In this document: piece after piece, positions 5,846-9,750 of the stretch
Numbering within the stretch: position 1 is the stretch's first letter
Layout of the letters: the number at the start of each line of letters is the position of its first letter
Origin: Gp6-AA40 sp046765795
GTDB taxonomy: Bacteria; Acidobacteriota; Vicinamibacteria; Vicinamibacterales; UBA2999
Assembly: GCA_046765795.1 (NCBI GenBank)
Contig: JBKPRH010000409.1
Location: 1-9,750, forward strand
DNA: 9,750 nucleotides
Reading direction: 5' to 3'
Program-made: the position numbers and the translations under genes
The notes under the pieces: model-generated
Told to the model about the DNA's origin: nothing
Database searches by the model: none
Seen by the model: only the letters and a program-made list of their open reading frames with translations

Positions 5846-5898
5846 TCCAGGCCGGGATTCGGGATTCGGGGTTCGGGATCCGGGGTCCGCAGCCTGGA
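5846..5898 (+). repeat. GGGATTC-type G-rich repeat enclosed by a 7-bp inverted repeat
   Basis: Between the frc-like and dehydrogenase genes lie five G-tracts (5854-5856, 5861-5863, 5868-5871, 5875-5877, 5882-5885) spaced by 3-4 nt, formed by a 7-bp unit GGGATTC and its variants (GGGGTTC, GGGATCC). The block is bracketed by TCCAGGC (5846-5852) and GCCTGGA (5892-5898), which are exact reverse complements. CTGGAGCC then repeats at 5894-5901 and 5908-5915. The G-tracts are on the coding strand, so the mRNA leader of the second gene could form a G-quadruplex at the tip of a short stem. Similar G-rich degenerate repeats are, in my recollection, frequent between genes in related genomes. Confidence 0.75.
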
Positions 5899-5918
5899 GC
5901 CGGGACTCTGGAGCCAAC

Positions 5919-5924
5919 AAGGAG
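5919..5924 (+). promoter_or_regulatory. Shine-Dalgarno AAGGAG selecting a GTG start
   Basis: AAGGAG lies 7 nt before GTG at 5932. The dinucleotide-binding strand of the protein (YNVLVLGASYG) begins immediately after, so this GTG rather than a later ATG is the start. Confidence 0.75.
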
Positions 5925-5931
5925 AACATTC

Positions 5932-7002
5932 GTGGCTTACAACGTGCTCGTGCTCGGAGCGTCGTACGGGTCGCTGTTCGCGACCAAGGTGTTGATGGCC
6001 GGACATCGCGCGACGCTCGTCTGCACGCGATCGACCGCGGATCTGATCAACCGCGAAGGAACGATCGTCCGGATGCCGATCAAGGGACGCAACGGCCTTC
6101 TCGACATTCCATCAAAAACGCTGCCCGGACATCTGTCGGCCGAGACGCCGGACGCGGTCGATCCCGGCACGTTCGACCTCGTCGTGCTCGGGATGCAGGA
6201 AGCGCAGTACGGCGCCAGCGGCGTGCGCGAGCTGACATCGCGGGTGGCGAAGTCACGCCAGCCGTGCCTCGCCATCATGAACATGCCGCCGTTGCCGTAC
6301 CTGAAGCGGATTCCGGGATTGGCAACCGACGGTCTCGAAGCTTGCTACGCGGATCCAGACGTCTGGAAGGATTTCGATCCGGCGCAGGTCACGCTCGCGA
6401 GCCCGGATCCACAGGCGTTTCGTCCGCCTGATCAGCCCAAGAACGTGCTGCAGGTCGGGCTGCCGACGAACTTCAAGGCCGCGCGCTTCGAGGGCGAACG
6501 CGAAACGACGATCCTTCACAACCTCGAAGCGGACATCGAGGCGGCTCGCTACGACGCGGGCGATGGTCCCATTGAAATCCCGGTGAAGCTCAAAGTGCAT
6601 GAGTCGGTGTTCGTGCCGCTCGCGAAATGGCCGATGCTCATCGCCGGCAACTACCGCTGCATCCGTCGCGACGAGATGATTCCCATCAAAGACGCCGTGC
6701 ACGGGGACGCTGCACAATCACGTACGGTGTACGAGTGGGTGTCGAAGCTGTGTCACGGCCTCGGCGCGGAAGACGAGGATCTCGTGCCCTTCGAGAAATA
6801 TGCGAAGGCGGCCGAAGGTCTTGGCAAACCATCGTCTGCCGCACGCGCGCTCTTCGGTGGGGCCGAGCACATCGAACGCGTCGACTGCCTCGTCCGGCGC
6901 ATCGCGCGCCAACAAGGGCTTCAGTCTGGCACGCTCGACGAGATCGTGACGCTTGTCGACGAGCGGCTCGGCAGAAACCGGGCCGCCGCCGTGGGCCGCT
7001 AG
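5932..7002 (+). CDS. Ketopantoate reductase (PanE/ApbA)-type NAD(P)-dependent dehydrogenase, substrate unknown
   Basis: A 356-residue protein starting at GTG. The N-terminal Rossmann domain has strand VLVLG and a GASYGS nucleotide loop (9-14), then a GHRATLVCTRS second strand where the arrangement resembles the NADP-binding PanE class. FDLVVLGMQ (81-89) and CLAIMNMPPLPYL (112-124) follow, with Asn117 placed like the PanE active-site Asn. The C-terminal helical half contains AKWPMLIAGNYRC (231-243; Lys232 a candidate for the catalytic Lys) and PSSAARALFGGAEHIERVD (300-318), which echoes the PanE 'SS..D...G...EID' signature, with Glu315 kept. It is about 50 residues longer than E. coli PanE, and I do not think it is the pantothenate enzyme itself. 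It follows the frc-like gene by 90 nt on the same strand, so it probably acts on a 2-oxo or hydroxy acid related to that pathway. That role is inference. Confidence 0.7.
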   Translation: MAYNVLVLGASYGSLFATKVLMAGHRATLVCTRSTADLINREGTIVRMPIKGRNGLLDIPSKTLPGHLSAETPDAVDPGTFDLVVLGMQEAQYGASGVRELTSRVAKSRQPCLAIMNMPPLPYLKRIPGLATDGLEACYADPDVWKDFDPAQVTLASPDPQAFRPPDQPKNVLQVGLPTNFKAARFEGERETTILHNLEADIEAARYDAGDGPIEIPVKLKVHESVFVPLAKWPMLIAGNYRCIRRDEMIPIKDAVHGDAAQSRTVYEWVSKLCHGLGAEDEDLVPFEKYAKAAEGLGKPSSAARALFGGAEHIERVDCLVRRIARQQGLQSGTLDEIVTLVDERLGRNRAAAVGR

Positions 7003-7016
7003 GCCGGCGCGGCATA

Positions 7017-7033
7017 CTCCCCGACGTCGGGAG
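7017..7033 (+). promoter_or_regulatory. Possible hairpin masking the ribosome site of the next gene
   Basis: CTCCC (7017-7021) can pair with GGGAG (7029-7033), which is part of the GGGAGG Shine-Dalgarno (7029-7034) of the gene at 7043. The same place also forms the perfect 12-bp palindrome CCCGACGTCGGG (7020-7031). Either fold would compete with ribosome binding; I have no evidence that it does. Confidence 0.35.
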
Positions 7034-7042
7034 GCAGGTCCA

Positions 7043-7756
7043 ATGGGTGTGAGGAGTCGCCGTTTCAATATCCCGACGCTGGCCGTCATCGCATGCGTGG
7101 CGCTAGTCGGGATTCCGCAGATCGCGCACGCGCAACAGGTGCAGGGCGTCATCGGGAGCATCTACCCGACGCAGTTGATGCCCGGAGAACGCAACGTCCT
7201 GCACATCGCACTCGGTCGAAACAACCCGGTACAGTCGATCGAGATCACCCCTTCCAGCGGCATTACCGTTTCGAACATGAGTTCCCGCGATCTGAATCAG
7301 GGCTCCGTCTGGTGGGAGTTCACGGTGACGGTCGCAAAGGATGCCGCGCCCGGACCACGCACGCTCGTCGCCGTTCAGCAGACCGGACGCACAGCCGCCG
7401 TCACGCTGCTGGTGCCCGATCATGTGCCGAACATTTCGAACCTGAACGTCGTGTCGGCGCAGACCAATCAGCCGACGGTCGATCTGCAGTTGAGCGCCTC
7501 GACTCAGCGTGACAGCTTTGGACCATCACCTCACGTCTGGTTTCTCCTCGCCTGTGGTTCTGGACAGCCGGAAGCAGGCATCGTCAGAGGCAAGCTCGAG
7601 GGCGGGACGATCCGGGCGAGCATCCCGAACCCGCGCACGCTGGCGGGTCACGCCGGCGCGCCAGCCACGGGCAGTCATTGCGACCTGCAGGTTCGCGCCA
7701 CGGATTCAACTGGTACCGACAGCAACGTGCTGACGACGACGTTCGACTTCAAATGA
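7043..7756 (+). CDS. Secreted beta-rich protein of unknown function
   Basis: A 237-residue protein with a clear signal peptide: basic start MGVRSRRF, hydrophobic core about 12-25, and a cleavage site AHA30 before QQVQGVIG. The mature part is rich in alternating beta-type segments (NVLHIALGRN, WWEFTVTVAKD, AAVTLLVPDH) and looks like one or two Ig-like or other beta-sandwich domains, for example about 33-125 and 130-237. Two cysteines in the mature protein (171 and 213) could form a disulfide. No catalytic motif is seen and I do not recognise a family. The frame is open further upstream, but ATG 7043 with GGGAGG (7029-7034, 8-nt spacer) and the signal peptide decide the start. It follows the dehydrogenase gene by 40 nt and its stop overlaps an ATG that begins the next secreted gene's frame (ATGA), so the pair is coupled. 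Confidence 0.72.
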   Translation: MGVRSRRFNIPTLAVIACVALVGIPQIAHAQQVQGVIGSIYPTQLMPGERNVLHIALGRNNPVQSIEITPSSGITVSNMSSRDLNQGSVWWEFTVTVAKDAAPGPRTLVAVQQTGRTAAVTLLVPDHVPNISNLNVVSAQTNQPTVDLQLSASTQRDSFGPSPHVWFLLACGSGQPEAGIVRGKLEGGTIRASIPNPRTLAGHAGAPATGSHCDLQVRATDSTGTDSNVLTTTFDFK

Positions 7757-7764
7757 GGGCCGTC

Positions 7765-8496
7765 ATGCGTGCAACCACATTCGTGCTCACGCTCGTCACG
7801 ATGCTGATGGTCGCGTCGTCTGCGTCCGCCCAGGAATGGATCGAGTACGAGAACAAGGACGATGGCTTCAAAGTCGTGTTTCCGTACCAGCCGAAGATCA
7901 CCGATACCGTGTGGGTGACCGAGCAGGGATACGTGCTGCCCGCGCGCGTCTACAGCGCAGAAACCAGTAGTGGACGATATTCGATGACGGTCGTGGACTA
8001 CACGGGCATCGAGCGGCTCGGGATGGAGCGATCGCAGAAGTGTCCCGTGGGCGCGGAGACCTGCCAGGGACAGCCGGCGGGTCAGCTTCGTTCGGTCATC
8101 GGCCCTGGATACGCGACGCAGGATATCCGCGACGCCATTGTCTACGCCACGTTCAAGTACCTGCAGAAGGACGTGAAGGTCACCGAGTACCTATGGAACT
8201 GGCAGGACCTGGTCGAAGGACATCAGTTACAGCTCACGAACAACGCCGACCAGTCGCGCACGTTCTTGTACATCTCCATGCACGAGAACAAGCTGTATGT
8301 TCAGGACGCGACGGTGCCCAAAGGCTACCCGGAGCCGGGACTCTTTCAGCAGTCACTCGGCTACGTCGACAAGAATGGAACCGGCATCCGCTACCAGGCG
8401 ATTTACTCCAACGAGTTCCACGGACTCGGCATCGATCCGGTGCCGCCGCGCGTCGATCAGGCGCCGCCACCTGCACCAGCTTCCACGCCGCGCTAG
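7765..8496 (+). CDS. Secreted protein of unknown function with Pro-rich tail
   Basis: A 243-residue protein with a signal peptide (MRATTFVLTLVTMLMVASSASA, cleaved before Gln23). The mature N-terminus reads EWIEYENKDDGFKVVFPYQP, a 'GFxVxFPxxP' pattern I have seen in uncharacterised exported proteins of Acidobacteriota and Planctomycetota. C93 and C100 (C-x6-C in KCPVGAETC) may form a small disulfide loop. Residues 137-180 alternate in a beta pattern, and the C-terminus is proline-rich (PVPPRVDQAPPPAPASTPR), suggesting a flexible or wall-facing tail. I chose ATG 7765 because GAGGG (7755-7759) sits 5 nt before it. ATG 7753, which overlaps the previous stop, gives a protein four residues longer. 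It is convergent with the glutaminase gene, 8 nt away. No function is proposed. Confidence 0.75.
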   Translation: MRATTFVLTLVTMLMVASSASAQEWIEYENKDDGFKVVFPYQPKITDTVWVTEQGYVLPARVYSAETSSGRYSMTVVDYTGIERLGMERSQKCPVGAETCQGQPAGQLRSVIGPGYATQDIRDAIVYATFKYLQKDVKVTEYLWNWQDLVEGHQLQLTNNADQSRTFLYISMHENKLYVQDATVPKGYPEPGLFQQSLGYVDKNGTGIRYQAIYSNEFHGLGIDPVPPRVDQAPPPAPASTPR

Positions 8497-8504
8497 TACG
8501 CTCG

Positions 8505-9482
8505 TTAGAGAATAGTCTCGAGGAAGCTCGAGCCGACGTTCAGGCAATCGAACACGTGAAGCCCGAGACGTCGCGCCAGTTCTGAACACACCTCGATGCC
8601 GCGCACGCTGTTGCCGAACCGGTCGAGCCTCGGGGAGTACGTGCCGATGCCAAGCTGCCGGTTGACGACGGCCACAACTCCGCCGGCTACCCCGCTTTTC
8701 GCGGGGATCCCGACGCGGTAGGCCCATTGGCCGGAGTAGTCGTACATTCCGCAGGTGAACATCACCGACAACACGTCCTTGACGCACGACATGTCGAGCG
8801 CCGCCTTCCCCGTGAGGGGATGACAGCCCATGTTCGACAGCGTGGCCGCCATCATCGCCAGATCCCGTGCGGTCACAAGAATCGAGCACTGCCTGAAATA
8901 AAGGTCGAGCGCGGCTTCGACCTCTTCGTGGACCATGCCGAAGTTCAGGAGCAGGTGCGCGATCGCGCGATTGCGATGCCCGGTCGAACGCTCCGATTCG
9001 TAGACCGCCTGATCGATCTCCAGCCGGCGCCCGGCGAGCGCACTGAATCGCTCGAGCAGATGCGCGAACGAACCGCTGCCGTGTCGCGCGTGCAGCAACG
9101 CCGTCACGGTGATGGCCCCGGCGTTGACCATCGGATTGTGGGGGCGGTTCGTTCCCCCCTGCAGCTCGATGGCGTTGAACGCGTCTCCGCTCGGCTCGAC
9201 ATCGACGCGCTCGAACACGCGTTCGTGTCCGCACTCCTCGAGCGCCATTCCAAACACGAACGGCTTCGAGATCGACTGAATCGTGAAGAGCCGATCGCAA
9301 TCGCCCGATTCGAAGACCCGGCCGCCGGCGGTAACGAGAGACACGCCAAATTCGTCGGGATTGGCGTTGCTCAGTTCGGGAATGTAGGTCGCGACCTCGC
9401 CGTCGTCGATGCCCGCGTAGCGCGCGCGCAGTTCGTCGACAAGCGCCTGTATTTCCGGATGTGAAGGAGAAATGTTGGTCAT
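8505..9482 (-). CDS. glsA: Glutaminase A (serine-dependent, beta-lactamase-like fold)
   Basis: A 325-residue cytoplasmic enzyme that hydrolyses L-glutamine to L-glutamate and ammonia; family length is about 308-330. Conserved features: DGEVATYIPELSNANP (27-42), catalytic S70-I-S-K73 in FTIQSISKPF, DVEPSGDAFNAIE (94-106), MVNAGAI (118-124), ERSTGHRNRAIAHLL (164-178), TSGMY-equivalent TCGMYDYSGQWAYRVG (243-258), and the IPAKSGVAGG segment (259-268) with the KSG triad at 262-264. All key glutaminase motifs are intact. The start at 9482 fits the family N-terminus; the frame extends to 9581 but that extension looks non-coding. No Shine-Dalgarno is visible just upstream (a run of C instead), so the exact start is less sure. 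It stands alone on the minus strand, convergent with the secreted pair. No amino-acid transporter or acid-resistance gene is visible beside it. Confidence 0.95.
   Translation of the reverse strand: MTNISPSHPEIQALVDELRARYAGIDDGEVATYIPELSNANPDEFGVSLVTAGGRVFESGDCDRLFTIQSISKPFVFGMALEECGHERVFERVDVEPSGDAFNAIELQGGTNRPHNPMVNAGAITVTALLHARHGSGSFAHLLERFSALAGRRLEIDQAVYESERSTGHRNRAIAHLLLNFGMVHEEVEAALDLYFRQCSILVTARDLAMMAATLSNMGCHPLTGKAALDMSCVKDVLSVMFTCGMYDYSGQWAYRVGIPAKSGVAGGVVAVVNRQLGIGTYSPRLDRFGNSVRGIEVCSELARRLGLHVFDCLNVGSSFLETIL
8517..8532. terminator. Short hairpin at the convergent junction (weak candidate)
   Basis: CTCGAG (8517-8522), loop GAAG, CTCGAG (8527-8532) forms a 6-bp GC-rich stem 20 nt past the stop of the plus-strand secreted gene, inside the last codons of glutaminase. 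No T-tract follows. It may help end the plus-strand transcript; evidence is limited to the fold. Confidence 0.25.
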
Positions 9483-9750
9483 GGGGGGAATCTGCCCGTG
9501 CAGGGATGCACCACGTCGAGCAAGAGACGTTCCCAGAGCATCGGTCCGCATCGAGCGACACACCGAACGTTTTCGCCGCATTCGACATGAGCGGACACAG
9601 CGGCGTCGACATGATTGTCGGCGCCGTCGAATGTTCCGCCACGAATGTCATGTCCCGGCAAGTGGTGCCCCGGTTCACGCGAGTTTTTCGATGCGCACCG
9701 GCGGCACATATGTTGATAAGCGCGACGGTCTGGCGAATCCGCACTGGAGG
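9483..9750. other. No supported gene; upstream region of glutaminase
   Basis: These 268 bases hold no ORF I can assign. On the minus strand a frame is open from the right edge to a TGA at 9675-9677 and ends STYVPPVRIEKLA; it could be the last 24 codons of an upstream gene, but is too short to tell. A plus-strand frame from 9481 stays open to the edge but is Arg-rich and looks like noise. Small inverted repeats are present: GTGCA-GGGA-TGCAC (9498-9511, starting 16 nt before the glutaminase ATG), CGACA-TGAT-TGTCG (9607-9620), and CATTCGAC/GTCGAATG (9579-9586 with 9626-9633). These may be regulatory for glsA, without further support. Confidence 0.3.

Noticed and set aside
5364..6431. 355-codon plus-strand frame overlapping the frc-like and dehydrogenase genes
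   Set aside because: Arg/Ser-rich composition, it covers two well-supported genes and the repeat block in another frame, and has no recognisable motif. It is a shadow of GC-rich coding sequence.
8353..9744. 463-codon minus-strand frame across glutaminase
   Set aside because: Most of it overlaps glutaminase in another frame with Arg-rich low-quality sequence. The part upstream of glutaminase (9483-9744) matches nothing I know.

Overview
The window is GC-rich (roughly 60-65% by eye) bacterial chromosome, densely packed with ordinary-looking genes. The closest fit is a soil Acidobacteriota, probably class Vicinamibacteria. The basis is several secreted proteins of families I associate with that group: a DUF6152 protein and two members of the large 'YRIIPTDGRPH' secreted family. 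G-rich degenerate short repeats between genes and strong GC bias at third codon positions agree. The taxonomy is inference. I see no phage, IS element, CRISPR array, tRNA or rRNA.

Layout, left to right. (1) 2-1223 (+): the 3' part of a diheme c-type cytochrome gene, followed after 10 nt by a small tandem-ACT-domain protein. (2) 1231-3061 (-): a secreted 'YRIIPTDGRPH' protein and, upstream of it across a degenerate 29-bp tandem repeat, a Mut7-C/PIN-like RNase with an N-terminal MoaD/ubiquitin-like domain and a zinc ribbon. (3) 3184-4361 (+): a translationally coupled pair, the DUF6152 protein (TTG start, perfect Shine-Dalgarno) and a second 'YRIIPTDGRPH' paralogue. (4) 4333-4521 (-): what looks like the C-terminal remnant of an N-acetylmuramoyl-L-alanine amidase gene, cut off just where the next operon's promoter begins and carrying a very strong hairpin. 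(5) 4594-7002 (+): a formyl-CoA:oxalate CoA-transferase (Frc/YfdW) homologue, a G-rich repeat leader, and a ketopantoate-reductase-type dehydrogenase. (6) 7043-8496 (+): two coupled secreted proteins of unknown function. (7) 8505-9482 (-): a serine-dependent glutaminase (GlsA), followed to the right edge by 268 bases with no gene I can support.

How the parts may work together. The most specific metabolic signal is the Frc homologue. It keeps Gln17, Gln48 and the catalytic Asp, but has a changed glycine loop (S-G-G-G-H instead of G-G-G-G-Q). It is paired with a Rossmann dehydrogenase rather than with oxalyl-CoA decarboxylase, at least inside this window. That raises the possibility of a different acid substrate, or that the decarboxylase lies elsewhere. 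The secreted proteins and cytochrome point to envelope functions typical of an aerobic soil heterotroph. I did not find a convincing new multi-gene system. The best leads are the Frc-dehydrogenase pair with its structured G-rich leader, the amidase remnant beside it, and the coupled pair of unknown secreted proteins.
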